64,000 nt of DNA from Singulisphaera acidiphila DSM 18658 (GCF_000242455.2 NC_019892.1:8008744-8072743); one strand, 5' to 3'; shown: positions 8,900 through 18,620, numbered from the stretch's first letter. The notes: a model not told the origin generated them from the sequence alone. Numbers and translations: made by a program.

Positions 8900-11350
8900 A
8901 TGACAAACCAGGCTGGCTCATTGTTGAGGCAGCTCATCCAAGTGGCGCGTCATTCGTGGCCGGCGACCTTGGTTTGGGCCACTTCCCTCTCTGTCTCGCG
9001 ACAAAATCCCAAACGGCGCGCTCCGGTTCGATCCGAGTTAGAAATTATGCAGGACGCCGCACGGCCCTTCTCTCTCCAACAGGCCTCCGTCTTTCTCGCG
9101 GTCCTGATCGTGTCGATCCTTTCGCCGTTCGTCGATGCTCAGGTTCGGCTCTGTGTTCTTCTCTTGGCCGTCACATTCAACACATGGTACGGCGGCCTCC
9201 GGCAAGGGACGATGGCTGCGGTCTTCTCCGCGCTCATCATTCTGGCCAATTCCTTGGCCATGAGCCATTCCATTCGAATCGAACCGATGCAGGGGATCCG
9301 GCTCAGCGTCTTCCTGGTGAGCTGCTACTTGCTCAATCGGTTCGCCATGTCCCACCGTCTCGCCGAGGCGTTGCGGTGCCGCAATGAAGATTGGAACCGG
9401 AAGCTGCTGGAAACGGCTCGCGAGGGTTTTTGGGTCTTCGACAACGAGTGGCGGACGACTTACGTCAACAACCGGCTGGCCGAGATGCTCGGCTATGCTC
9501 AGAGGGAGTTGCTCGGCGAAGATTTTCGTGAATTCCTCGTCGACGGGTTTCGGATTCGCTCGGCCCAGGACCTGACACGCCGCGATCACGAACACAGTGA
9601 CCAGCAGGACCTGCGATTCCGCCGCAGCGACGGCTCGAGGCTCTGGGCAACGGTCACCACGAGTCCGGTGACCAACGATCGCGGAGCGGTGGTCGGACTG
9701 CTCGCGGTCGTCGAAGACGTCACCGAACGGAAGCGGGCGGAGCGCGACCTTGATAAGGCGTTGCGCGCTCTTCAGATCAGCGAGGCAAGACATGGCCGCC
9801 TGGTCGAGTCCAACATCATCGGGATCATCACCGCCGATCTCTCCGGCGACGTCTTGGAAGCCAACGACGCCTTCCTGAGGATGGTCGGCTACACCCGGGA
9901 GGACCTCAACCTCGGCCAGGTGCGCTGGTCCGACATGACCCCTCCCGAATTCATGGAGCTCGACCAGCAGGCCACCAATGAACTCTGGGCCACGGGGGCC
10001 AGCGTTCCTTATGAAAAGCAGTTCACCCGGAAAGACGGAGAGCTCGTCCCGGTCTTGATCGGCGCCGCGGCGCTTGAGCGCTACCCCAAGACCTGGATCG
10101 GCTTCGCACTCGATTTGACAGAGCGAAAGCGGTCGGAAGCGGCCTTGCAAGAGGCAAAGGAAGCGGCTGAATCCGCCAGTCGTGCCAAGGACCAGTTCCT
10201 TGCGATGCTCAGTCACGAGTTGCGGACCCCGCTAACGCCAGTCCTGCTCATGGCGACCGCAATGCTCGAGGAGCCGGACATTCCGGCTGAGATCCGCACG
10301 ATGCTCGAACTCACGCGGCGGAACGTCCAACTCGAAGCGCGGTTGATCGACGACCTACTCGACATCACGCGAATCAGCCGGGGCAAGCTCGATCTCAATC
10401 GAGAGAACGTCAATGCTCATGCCCTAATTCAGCAGGCCCTGGAAATTTGCCGCGACGATATCCGTGCCAACGAACTCCAACTCAGCCTGGAACTTGCCGC
10501 TGGCGAGCATCACGTCGATGGCGACCCCGCTCGCTTGCAACAGGTCTTTTGGAACCTGATCAAGAACGCGGTCAAGTTCACACCGCGCGGCGGAAGCTTG
10601 ACGATCCGATCGTTCCATGCCGACCCGTTTCCGAACACCACCGCGGCGCGGTTCATCGTCGAGGTCAGCGATACCGGCATCGGCATTGAGCCGCATACAT
10701 TACCGAAGATTTTCGACGCGTTCGAGCAGGGGGATTCCGCAACCCGACGGAGGTTTGGCGGGCTCGGACTTGGGCTGGCCATCAGCCGATCGGTCGTCAC
10801 GGCCCACGGCGGCCGGCTCTCGGCCTTCAGCGCAGGGAAGGACCAAGGAGCCAACTTCACGCTCGAGCTGGCCACAGTCCCCGCCCTGGCCCCCGTGACG
10901 CAAGCCCCCGCACCTTCATTGAGAACCGGTTCAACTCACCGTCCCCTGAAGATCCTCCTGGTCGAGGACAACAAAGAGACTCTCCGCTACCTGTCCTGGA
11001 TCCTGGCACAGCACCAGCACAAGGTCTACACGGCTGACTGCATGTGGGGGGCACTTGAAGTCGCGCAGGAAGATACGTTTGATTTGGTGATCAGCGACAT
11101 CGAATTGCCCGACGGGAGTGGACTGGAGCTGATGCAGCGTCTGGGCGGAGGGCTCGAATTTCCCGGCATCGCGCTCAGCGGGTTCGGCTCCGAAGATGAT
11201 GTGCAAATGAGCAAAGCCGCAGGCTTCTCCGAGCACCTGACCAAGCCGGTCGATTTCCTCAAGCTCGAGGAAACGATCTACAACGTGACCTCAGCCATCC
11301 CCCACAACGAATTCGCGAGAGCGGGCGGGCGAAGCCAATCCGATTCGTAA
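8900..11350 (+). CDS. Membrane-anchored hybrid sensor histidine kinase (2 PAS, HisKA, HATPase, receiver)
   Basis: Two-component sensor of 816 residues. Order of domains: hydrophobic multi-helix sensor region at about residues 60-150 resembling DUF4118/KdpD membrane segments; PAS at about 165-278; PAS at about 295-410; HisKA with phosphoacceptor His439 in LSHELRTP; HATPase with N-box NLIKNAVKF near 552 and G-boxes DTGIGI (591) and FGGLGLGLAI (619); C-terminal receiver at about 683-795 with phosphoacceptor Asp733 in ISDIELPDG and conserved Lys782. All catalytic residues are present, so it should be an active hybrid kinase. No response regulator or phosphotransfer gene lies beside it, so its output partner is elsewhere. 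A conserved-looking inverted repeat follows the gene. Confidence 0.92.
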   Translation: MTNQAGSLLRQLIQVARHSWPATLVWATSLSVSRQNPKRRAPVRSELEIMQDAARPFSLQQASVFLAVLIVSILSPFVDAQVRLCVLLLAVTFNTWYGGLRQGTMAAVFSALIILANSLAMSHSIRIEPMQGIRLSVFLVSCYLLNRFAMSHRLAEALRCRNEDWNRKLLETAREGFWVFDNEWRTTYVNNRLAEMLGYAQRELLGEDFREFLVDGFRIRSAQDLTRRDHEHSDQQDLRFRRSDGSRLWATVTTSPVTNDRGAVVGLLAVVEDVTERKRAERDLDKALRALQISEARHGRLVESNIIGIITADLSGDVLEANDAFLRMVGYTREDLNLGQVRWSDMTPPEFMELDQQATNELWATGASVPYEKQFTRKDGELVPVLIGAAALERYPKTWIGFALDLTERKRSEAALQEAKEAAESASRAKDQFLAMLSHELRTPLTPVLLMATAMLEEPDIPAEIRTMLELTRRNVQLEARLIDDLLDITRISRGKLDLNRENVNAHALIQQALEICRDDIRANELQLSLELAAGEHHVDGDPARLQQVFWNLIKNAVKFTPRGGSLTIRSFHADPFPNTTAARFIVEVSDTGIGIEPHTLPKIFDAFEQGDSATRRRFGGLGLGLAISRSVVTAHGGRLSAFSAGKDQGANFTLELATVPALAPVTQAPAPSLRTGSTHRPLKILLVEDNKETLRYLSWILAQHQHKVYTADCMWGALEVAQEDTFDLVISDIELPDGSGLELMQRLGGGLEFPGIALSGFGSEDDVQMSKAAGFSEHLTKPVDFLKLEETIYNVTSAIPHNEFARAGGRSQSDS

Positions 11351-11452
11351 GAAGCCGGCACAGCCCACCCCTTTGTAAGTCGGACTGGCTTCGCTGAATC
11401 CTGTCAGACTAAACCGCCCCCACAACGAGAGACACGTTCTCGAGCGTCTCAC

Positions 11453-11479
11453 GAATCCGTGCGGATATCGCACGGATTC
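11453..11479. terminator. Perfect hairpin between convergent genes
   Basis: Ten bases at 11453-11462 (GAATCCGTGC) pair perfectly with 11470-11479 around a 7-base loop, and partial pairing extends three bases outward. It sits between the 3' ends of the kinase gene and the convergent repeat-protein gene, so it fits a bidirectional terminator. There is no T-tract on either side. Confidence 0.5.
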
Positions 11480-11521
11480 ATGAAAGCCAAACCGCCTCTC
11501 TCAGGCGAAACAACATCGGAC

Positions 11522-13204
11522 TCAGCGCCGCAGCGCCCGCTGGAGCAAGCTGGGGGAGCGAGACGTCTGTTGAGTCTGAGGTGGGGGCTGGGGGCGAGAT
11601 TGGGCCTCGACCTCGATCCACATCTTCGGGAGGTCTCCCGGAGCGGGGGGCTTGTCACCCAGGCCATCGGCGTCGCGAGCGATGAGACTGAGTCCAAAGG
11701 TCCCCTCAGCGTTGAGGTCCACCAGGACCGGAGAAACGCGATCGGGGTCCTTGCCCTGCCGAGTCCAAGTCTTCCCGCCATCTCCGGTCACCCAGACTTC
11801 GACAACCGCCGGCCGGCCGTCAGGCCCCGCGCGATCGACGGCGTAATCGAGCAGGAACCGAGGGCCGGGGACCTTGATCTTGGTGATCTCACTGGACGCC
11901 GAAGTCGCGGTCGGCCGGATGGCGTCGGCGGTCTTCGTCAAGGCCGCCATTCCAACGCCGGGGTCCGACGGAAGGGGAGAACGCGAAGGCTGCAACGGCG
12001 AAAGAGCCTTCTCAGAGCCCTCTCCGCGAGCAACTTCGTAGCCTGGACCCGCATCCCGCTCGAGCTTTGAACTCAAGGCATCATGCGCTTTCCCGTCCCC
12101 GTCTCCAGACGGCGCCCTCGCCGGTTGAAACTGAAAAGGCGCGGACGCAATTTGCGTCGCAAAGGGAACTCCATCGACTTTCGCGATCATCGACGAGGCG
12201 CCACTGGCGTGCGACTCGATGGGTACGGGATCGGGGATGTGACTGATCGCCGAGGGCTGGTGGGCCACGTCCTGAGCCGACGGATAGATCGCGGCCCCAG
12301 TTTCTTGGAGTCCGCCCTGACCATCTCGAATCCCAGTCCCCCCCGGCACCGCAGGTCGTCCCAGGTCCTCCCGACGCTCCACCTGAGCCTGAGCAAACGA
12401 CTGGCGGGGCGGCAAGCCCCCTTCTGAAGTCGAATCGGCGACGGTGGAGACCAAGCCTTGAGGCGAATCAGGCTTGGGAGCGGGTGCAGGAGCGGGCGTG
12501 CTCGCGGCCACCGCCGATTGCCCTGGCTGGCTCGATCCAAGCGTGATGATTTTCTCAGACTTGTTCCCAGCAAGGTCGAGGGCAGTGAGACGGATTTTCA
12601 ACGGCTGCGCGAAGCCGGAATCCCAGGTCGCGACCCCGGGCTCCCCGTCCGACTCGCTCGGAACCGAATGCCACGCTTTTTGTCCCTCCACCTGGTACTC
12701 GAGAACCGGCGGATGAAGGTCGGGATGATCATCGCGGACCTCCCAGCGGACGGAAGCCAGGCTCGCGCTCCGAACCAGCGGCTCGAGAACGATCGAAGGA
12801 GGGGTCGTATCGACGATGATCTTCATACTCGGCTCAATCCGGGCGTCGTCGGCCGGAAAAAGCCGCCCCTGAGCATCAACGCTCCGAACGGCGAGCCAGT
12901 ATTCACCGTCTTGGGCGACGTTGAAGTTGAACGCAGGCCGGTCGGGGGTGGTTGCCCCTTGCTGCTTCCAATGACGCCCCTGGTCGTCGGAGCTCCAGAG
13001 TTGCAGCTCGCGTCGTCGAGCGCGCTCGGCCGGATCGATCTGAAACGGAACGCGGAACGATCGCGACGTTTGGTAGAGAACCGTCGGCCCCTTTGATGAG
13101 GGGGGAGCCTGAGCCGCGGCTGCTGGGTGCGTCCCGAAATCCAGGGCAAACGTCAAAACTAGCCCTGCGATCGCAAGCGGCACTCGAACCCTACTCGGCT
13201 GCAT
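11522..13204 (-). CDS. Exported protein with two copies of a beta-sandwich-like domain and a Pro/Ser-rich linker
   Basis: A 560-residue protein with a Sec signal (VPLAIAGLVLTFALDF, cleavage after AAAA near residue 31). Residues about 45-125 form a beta-rich domain with ELQLWSSDDQGRHWKQQG and a following DGEYWLAVRSVDAQG strand pair. Residues about 130-220 look like a second, Ig/FnIII-like domain. A long Pro/Ala/Ser-rich linker of about 240 residues follows. Near residue 455 the first domain recurs: VEVWVTGDGGKTWTRQG then EGTFGLSLIARDADG. The GGKTW-type turn resembles BNR/sialidase-like repeats. GGAGGG precedes the ATG. A periplasmic or envelope binding role is inference. Confidence 0.75.
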   Translation of the reverse strand: MQPSRVRVPLAIAGLVLTFALDFGTHPAAAAQAPPSSKGPTVLYQTSRSFRVPFQIDPAERARRRELQLWSSDDQGRHWKQQGATTPDRPAFNFNVAQDGEYWLAVRSVDAQGRLFPADDARIEPSMKIIVDTTPPSIVLEPLVRSASLASVRWEVRDDHPDLHPPVLEYQVEGQKAWHSVPSESDGEPGVATWDSGFAQPLKIRLTALDLAGNKSEKIITLGSSQPGQSAVAASTPAPAPAPKPDSPQGLVSTVADSTSEGGLPPRQSFAQAQVERREDLGRPAVPGGTGIRDGQGGLQETGAAIYPSAQDVAHQPSAISHIPDPVPIESHASGASSMIAKVDGVPFATQIASAPFQFQPARAPSGDGDGKAHDALSSKLERDAGPGYEVARGEGSEKALSPLQPSRSPLPSDPGVGMAALTKTADAIRPTATSASSEITKIKVPGPRFLLDYAVDRAGPDGRPAVVEVWVTGDGGKTWTRQGKDPDRVSPVLVDLNAEGTFGLSLIARDADGLGDKPPAPGDLPKMWIEVEAQSRPQPPPQTQQTSRSPSLLQRALRR

Positions 13205-13856
13205 ATGATCCCTCCTTGGATCAAAGCCCCTCGAATCCGTCGATGAAAAGAGGCGCCATCGACTCTAAGGCGTCGATGATGAGTGGGCATCACTTCATCG
13301 CTCGCACCGAGTTCGTCGTCACCAGCCCATGTGAGGTCTCGCTTTCACGCGGCTTCAACCGGCTAGACACTTCCGTACGCCCTGGTCACGTCGTCCATCC
13401 GTGTCCGACGTCACCCGGTCTGCCGCGAATCGACAAGGCCCAGGTGAACCCGATGCGTGCGTACTCCCGACTCCCCCGTCTAAAAAGACGGATTGCATGG
13501 ACTCGAGGATCCAACCTGGCGCGAAATGTAACCGAAGTCTCCCATCGCAGCAAGCGAGAATTCGCCATAAGTCAACCCCTCGAATCCTTGAAAAGCCAAA
13601 AGGCTTGGCCCTGATAAAATCGACTCGATTGACCCTCACCCGGATTTGAATCATCCTGCACTCACGGCCTACGAATTGCTTAGAGCGATTTACGTTCGAG
13701 TGGATCACAGACCAAGCGTTCCGGATGGCTGGGGACCCTACTTCGGACCCCAGCCCCTCCAAATTGAGCAAGGCGAGGGTCAACCCATCTGAAGATCAGG
13801 CTTCGCTTGAAGCCGTGGCCGGGTTGGACCACTCGGGGATGGAAAAGGAAAATGCG
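13205..13856. other. Divergent intergenic region, no gene supported
   Basis: This 650-base gap separates divergent genes and should hold both promoters. It contains a small perfect hairpin at 13476-13491 (CCGTCT-AAAA-AGACGG). ORFs of 60-220 codons cross it on both strands but overlap each other, lack ribosome sites and run into the signal-peptide region of the neighbouring gene, so I do not call them. Confidence 0.5.
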
Positions 13857-16085
13857 ATGAGCCGAGAGCGCTCAATGCTCCGAGGTAAAGCCGGACCGAT
13901 CCGAATCGAGCGGACGGCGGAAGGGATCGCCCAGATCACGGCCGAAGATGCTGACGACGCGCTTCTCGGGTTGGGCTACTGCCATGGGCGCGACCGTGGT
14001 CTCCAGATGCGCCTGGTCCGGATCTTTGGCCGTGGACAGATCTGCGAGCGGCTCCGAGACAACGACGCGATGGTCGAGATCGATCGCTTCTTCCGCCGCC
14101 TCAACTTCTGTGGTGACGCGGCCGAGCAAACCGCAGCGCTGACGCCCCGCGTGCAACAGGGAAACGAGGCGTACGGCCAGGGCGTGAACCTCGCCTTCGA
14201 GGAACTCGGCGTCCCCTGGGAGCTGCGAGTCCTCGGCGGAACATCCCGGGACGAGCCCTGGACCTTCGCCGATGTCTACCTCATGGCGAAGGTGATCGGC
14301 TACGTCGCGCTTGCCATCAGCCAGAACGAGATCGAACGCTGGATCATCGAGTGCGTGCAGAGCGGCATCAGCCGTTCGTTGCTTGAAGAATTGTTCCCAG
14401 GACAGCTTGAAGGACTCGACGAGGAGGCAATGCGTCGGGTCCAGCTTCAGGATCGGATCGTGCCGGAAGCCCTCTGGCAGATCCCGGGGCTCCCCGCCGC
14501 GATGGCCTCGAACAACTGGGTCGTGGCCGGGTCAAAAACTGCCTCAGGGCGGCCGATCGCCTGCAACGACCCGCACTTGCAGGTCAACCGTCTCCCTGCC
14601 TTCTGGTACGAGGCCGTGCTCCGCTGGACGGACCAGGGCACATCACGCTACGCCATGGGCGGCTCGATCCCCGGGATCCCCGGAATCGTCGTCGGACGCA
14701 ACCCGGACGTGGCTTGGACAGTGACCTATGCGTTCATGGACTGTGTCGATTCCTGGATCGAAGACTGCCGCGACGGGCAGTATCGCCGGGGCCAAGACTG
14801 GATTCCCTTCCGCGTTCGCGAGGAAACGATCCAGCGCAAGCGGAACCCACCGCGCGTGGTTCAGTTTTACGAGAACGATCACGGCACGCTCGATGGAGAC
14901 CCGCACAAACCGGGTTCCTATCTCACCACCCGGTGGTCGTGCGGCGAGCAGACCGGCGCGATGTCGCTCGAGGCGATCCTGGGAATGTTTGAGGCCCGTA
15001 CGCTCGACGAGGGACAGGCCCATTTAGCTCATCTCTGCAATTCCTCATGGAACTGGCTGCTCGCCGACCGCGACGGGAATATCGGCTACCAGATGGCGGG
15101 CAAGATGCCCCTCCGGCGGCCAGGCACCTCGGGCCTCGTTCCCTTGCCCGGCTGGGAGCCTGACAACGACTGGCGGGGGTTCGCAGCGACCGAGGATCTG
15201 CCCCAATGCATCAACCCGCCCGAAGGCTTTCTGGCAACGGCCAACGACAACCTGAACGGTTATGGAAAGCTCAAACCGATTAACCTTTGCGTCGCCCCCT
15301 ATCGCGCCGAGCGAATCCGAGCCAAACTCTCCGGCCCGGGGCCCTTCACCCTTGAAGACATGAAGCGGCTGCAATTCGATGTCCAATCCACCCAGGCCGA
15401 ACGGTTCATGGCCATCCTCCGGCCGCTGCTCGACGCCGCCGACCCGGGTGAGAACCGGCAGATCCTTCTCGACTGGGATCTCGCCTATCACGACGACTCA
15501 CGAGGCGCTTACCTTTTCGAACAGCTTTACCGGGAGTTGCTCCAGGAGGTCTTCGGCGGGCAGAACGTCACCAAGCACCCGCGAACCCACCTGGGCGTCC
15601 CGGTCGTGAACCATCTGCTCGACGAGACCACCCTGATGGCCGAATACTACGGTGCCTTCGACACCGTCCTGCTCGCCGAGCATTCCCTCTGGTTCGGCGG
15701 TCGCCCGCGCCTCGAAATCTACGCAGCGGTCCTCGCGCGCATCCTCCGCATCGAGCCCCGTCCCTATGGCGAGTCCCGCAAGATGAAGCTGGAGCATCTC
15801 CTCCTCGGCTCCAAGCTGCCGACGATTCTCGGCTTCGATCGCGGCCCCATCCCCCTCAAAGGGGGCCGAGCAACCGTCCACCAAGGTCAGTGGCTCCGCG
15901 CCCAAGGGCGACGGATCGCCTGCGGTCCCTCCTACCGCTTCGTCACCGACCTGGCTACGGACACGATGCAGACCACCCTTCCCGGCGGTCCGAGTGACCG
16001 CCGATTCTCTCCTTGGTATGTGAGCGGCCTGCTCGACTGGCTGAATGGAAACTACACGGTCCTTCGCGGAACGGACCGTGATTGA
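13857..16085 (+). CDS. Penicillin acylase family protein (Ntn hydrolase)
   Basis: N-terminal-nucleophile amidohydrolase of 742 residues, a usual size for the family (acyl-homoserine lactone acylases and beta-lactam acylases). The N-terminal pattern of GIAQITAEDADDALLGLGYCH followed by RDRGLQMRLVRIFGRGQ fits the alpha chain. The autocatalytic nucleophile is Ser218 in MASNNWVVAGS, matching the SNxW start of the beta chain. Further on, GRNPDVAWTVTYAFMD and NWLLADRDGNIGYQMAG match the family core. I chose the ATG at 13857 because AAGGA lies eight bases upstream. Unlike most relatives, no signal peptide is visible even in the longer reading frame. Amide substrate unknown. Confidence 0.9.
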   Translation: MSRERSMLRGKAGPIRIERTAEGIAQITAEDADDALLGLGYCHGRDRGLQMRLVRIFGRGQICERLRDNDAMVEIDRFFRRLNFCGDAAEQTAALTPRVQQGNEAYGQGVNLAFEELGVPWELRVLGGTSRDEPWTFADVYLMAKVIGYVALAISQNEIERWIIECVQSGISRSLLEELFPGQLEGLDEEAMRRVQLQDRIVPEALWQIPGLPAAMASNNWVVAGSKTASGRPIACNDPHLQVNRLPAFWYEAVLRWTDQGTSRYAMGGSIPGIPGIVVGRNPDVAWTVTYAFMDCVDSWIEDCRDGQYRRGQDWIPFRVREETIQRKRNPPRVVQFYENDHGTLDGDPHKPGSYLTTRWSCGEQTGAMSLEAILGMFEARTLDEGQAHLAHLCNSSWNWLLADRDGNIGYQMAGKMPLRRPGTSGLVPLPGWEPDNDWRGFAATEDLPQCINPPEGFLATANDNLNGYGKLKPINLCVAPYRAERIRAKLSGPGPFTLEDMKRLQFDVQSTQAERFMAILRPLLDAADPGENRQILLDWDLAYHDDSRGAYLFEQLYRELLQEVFGGQNVTKHPRTHLGVPVVNHLLDETTLMAEYYGAFDTVLLAEHSLWFGGRPRLEIYAAVLARILRIEPRPYGESRKMKLEHLLLGSKLPTILGFDRGPIPLKGGRATVHQGQWLRAQGRRIACGPSYRFVTDLATDTMQTTLPGGPSDRRFSPWYVSGLLDWLNGNYTVLRGTDRD
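16055..16080 (+). terminator. Hairpin at the 3' end of the acylase gene
   Basis: CACGGTCC at 16055-16062 pairs perfectly with GGACCGTG at 16073-16080. It overlaps the last codons of the acylase gene and precedes an A-run; there is no T-tract. It lies between convergent genes, so a role in termination or 3'-end protection is possible. Confidence 0.3.
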
Positions 16086-16134
16086 GGATCAAAAAAAGGG
16101 CAGCCTCGAATCGAGCGGGAAACCCCTTGAAATC

Positions 16135-17142
16135 TCAACGCACCGGGAGGTCGGTCCGCTGAGTTACCGCCTGGCTCTTGATGAGCTTGGCCAGCGCCTT
16201 GTCGAGGGCGGGGCCGCGCAGTTCCAGGCGAATGATCGTTCCTTGCGGGTCGATCAGGAACGTGGCCGGGATCGAGTTAACGCCGAACGCCTCGACGAGA
16301 TCGCCGCCGCTGCTGGCGTTATGGACTTGTCGCCACGGGATGTTCCGCGCCTTGACGAAGTCGAGAAGTGCCGTCTTCGTTTCGTCGAGGCTGACGCCCA
16401 CGACCTCGAATCCGCCATCATGGTACTTGGTGTAGGCCGCCTGGACGTTCGGTAGCTCGGCAATGCAAGGTGCACACCAGGTCGCCCAGAAGTCGACCAG
16501 GACGTACTTGCCCTTGAGGTCGGCCAGGCGCAACGGCGCTCCCTTGATGTCCTTGACCGCAGCAACGTCGGGGGCCGGCTTGTTCACCTTGTCGAGCCGG
16601 CTCAGGTCGTCGCGGATCTTCTGACGCAACGTCGGGCTTTCGCCATAGCGCTCCAGCAAGGTCTCGTAAACCTGCCGAGCAACCGAGTATTCCCCCGCAG
16701 CCGTCGCGGCATTGGCCAGGGTGTCGGTAAAGTTCGCGGCGAACTCTTCCTGGTCGTCCTTGCCGAGCCCGCGCATCAATTCCTTGTACCGCCCCAACGC
16801 CTCGGCGTACTTGCCCGCCTGGGCGCGAGACATCGTGCTGACGATCCGCGCCAGCGATTGAATCGGACCGTCCGGCTGATCGGTCAGGTAGCGGGTCGCG
16901 ATCGCCTCGTGCTCGGTAAACCAGTCGTGCTCGATCGCCTTGTTGAAGAGGAGCATATAGGCCTGTTCAATATCCTCGGCCTTCGGATGCTCATCAATAT
17001 AAGCCTTCAGGTCCTGAAGCAAGGCACGGTCATGCTTGTCCTGGAGCGCCGAGACGCTTGAACCTTTGGGCTCCTGGGCGGCGACCGCCGAAGCGGTCGC
17101 CGCCAGGATCAGAGTGGCGATCAGAGTCTGGAAGTTCGACAC
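16135..17142 (-). CDS. Exported TlpA/ResA-family thioredoxin-like protein
   Basis: Periplasmic thiol-disulfide protein of 335 residues. The start is GTG at 17142 because GAGAGG lies six bases upstream and a signal peptide begins directly (TLIATLILAATASAVAAQ); longer frames would overlap the preceding gene. An Ala/Glu-rich helical, TPR-like region spans about residues 25-190. The C-terminal 140 residues are a thioredoxin fold of TlpA type with the redox motif WCAPC in FWATWCAPCIAEL and the conserved cis-Pro region SIPATFLIDPQG. It follows the glycosyltransferase gene by 80 bases on the same strand. The helical domain may bind a partner; substrate unknown. Confidence 0.88.
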   Translation of the reverse strand: MSNFQTLIATLILAATASAVAAQEPKGSSVSALQDKHDRALLQDLKAYIDEHPKAEDIEQAYMLLFNKAIEHDWFTEHEAIATRYLTDQPDGPIQSLARIVSTMSRAQAGKYAEALGRYKELMRGLGKDDQEEFAANFTDTLANAATAAGEYSVARQVYETLLERYGESPTLRQKIRDDLSRLDKVNKPAPDVAAVKDIKGAPLRLADLKGKYVLVDFWATWCAPCIAELPNVQAAYTKYHDGGFEVVGVSLDETKTALLDFVKARNIPWRQVHNASSGGDLVEAFGVNSIPATFLIDPQGTIIRLELRGPALDKALAKLIKSQAVTQRTDLPVR

Positions 17143-17222
17143 GAAAGTCCTCTCTTTTATTTTTTCATCCTGTCGGGCCCGTTCGACGCGAGCCCGGACG
17201 CCCCAGTTCCGTTCATCGAACG

Positions 17223-18620
17223 TCAGGCCGAGCCGCCGGCGACCTGTGCGGCCACCGGGTGCGGGGTATGAGCTGGCCGAGGCGCGGGGATGAGGTCGCT
17301 GATAACATCGTTCCACCGGGCGCAGCACGTCGCTCTCTCGTGCGAATCCAGGAAGGCCGCGCGGGCAAGTTGGCCCATGCGATCGACCCGGTCGGGGTCG
17401 CCGGCCAAGCCGCTCAAGGCGTCGACCAGGCCGTCGACATCCCCAAGGCGAATGGTCAGACCGCAGCCGGCCTCACGAATCGTGTCGGCCGACTCGCTAT
17501 GTTCGGGCCCGACGAAGATCGCGGGACGTCCCGAGGCCATGGCCCCGTAAAGCTTTCCCGGAACCACGATGCCCGTCATCTCCCGACGCATCGAGATCAG
17601 GTGGACGTCGGCGATGGACAGGGACGCGTGCAAGCGTTCCCTCGGGAAATAGTCGAGGAGCCGGATATTGTCCAACCCTTCGGTCTCTTTCGCGGACCGA
17701 ACCTCGACAAGGCGAGGGCCGCCCCCCACAAAGAGGAAGACGATGTCCGAGCGATCGCGGAGTCGTCGGGCTGCGGCAAGGAATTCCTCGAACGAATGCG
17801 CCAGGCCAAGATTGCCGGAGTACATCGCGACGAACTTGTCCGACAGCCCGAGTTCGGCCCGTAGCGGGTGCCCGAACCGAGGCATCGGATAAATCTCTTC
17901 GCGACGGCTCCAGACCGGCACTGTGATCAGGCGATCGTGATGAACCCGCTTGGCCGCGATCCGATCGGCCATGTAGGCACCGAGCACGACGACCGTATCG
18001 GCCTGGCGGTAGACGAAGTCGCTCAGCCAGGCGAGCCCGGCCACGATCGGGTTCCGCCGCGACATCCGGCCCAGGGCCAGGCTCGCGTCCGGATGCAGGT
18101 CCATGCTCCAGTAGACGTGCCGCGTCCCCTTGAACCGTCGCAGGAGAGTGCCGACCAGGCCGATAATCGGCGGAGTGCTCAGGGTCACGACCACGTCGAA
18201 CCGCGGCATGGTCAGGCCCGAGGCCACCGCCCGCGCGTAGAAGCTCAGGTAGTCGATCATCCGGGTCAGCGTGCTGCGCCGACCCAGCGAGGTCGTCGGC
18301 ACGCGATGGATCTGGACGCCGTTATGGACCTCAAACGCAGGGGGGCGGGGTGTCCCCGGCTTGTACCCCCCCTGGCCGCAGAGGACGTGGCACTCATACC
18401 CTTCGGCAGCGAGCGACTCGACCAGATCGGCCAGGTGCTGCGCCGTCGAGGCGTGATCGGGCCAGTAGTATTGATTGACGAACAGGAGCCGCCCGGGCTG
18501 CGGCGGCGCATCCTCACCGAGCCGCAGAGAAACGGGGCCGGCCATTTTACGGGCGCGCGGCGCAGCCTCTCGACCCCGCGTGAAGACGCGGAGTGCCCTT
18601 TGGAACCATGCTTTCACCAC
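17223..18620 (-). CDS. Glycosyltransferase family 4 protein (WcaI/WbuB-like)
   Basis: GT-B-fold sugar transferase of 465 residues. The N-terminal Rossmann half starts at LLFVNQYYWPDHASTAQHLA, typical of WcaI/WbuB-type transferases acting on exopolysaccharide or O-antigen intermediates. The C-terminal half has YSGNLGLAHSFEEFL and the donor-binding region with GIVVPGKLYGAMASGRPAIFV. About 40 extra basic residues precede the fold. The gene overlaps the 3' end of the upstream epimerase gene by seven bases, so they are translationally coupled. It likely transfers a nucleotide-activated sugar in cell-surface polysaccharide assembly; the sugar is not known. Confidence 0.88.
   Translation of the reverse strand: MVKAWFQRALRVFTRGREAAPRARKMAGPVSLRLGEDAPPQPGRLLFVNQYYWPDHASTAQHLADLVESLAAEGYECHVLCGQGGYKPGTPRPPAFEVHNGVQIHRVPTTSLGRRSTLTRMIDYLSFYARAVASGLTMPRFDVVVTLSTPPIIGLVGTLLRRFKGTRHVYWSMDLHPDASLALGRMSRRNPIVAGLAWLSDFVYRQADTVVVLGAYMADRIAAKRVHHDRLITVPVWSRREEIYPMPRFGHPLRAELGLSDKFVAMYSGNLGLAHSFEEFLAAARRLRDRSDIVFLFVGGGPRLVEVRSAKETEGLDNIRLLDYFPRERLHASLSIADVHLISMRREMTGIVVPGKLYGAMASGRPAIFVGPEHSESADTIREAGCGLTIRLGDVDGLVDALSGLAGDPDRVDRMGQLARAAFLDSHERATCCARWNDVISDLIPAPRPAHTPHPVAAQVAGGSA

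Noticed and set aside
9038..10216. Long minus-strand ORF (392 codons)
   Set aside because: It lies fully antisense to the kinase, whose domains are clear; it has no family motif and is explained by GC-rich third-position bias.
13355..13783. Minus-strand ORF of 142 codons in the divergent gap
   Set aside because: No ribosome site or motif; it runs into the acylase start region and competes with overlapping ORFs on the other strand.
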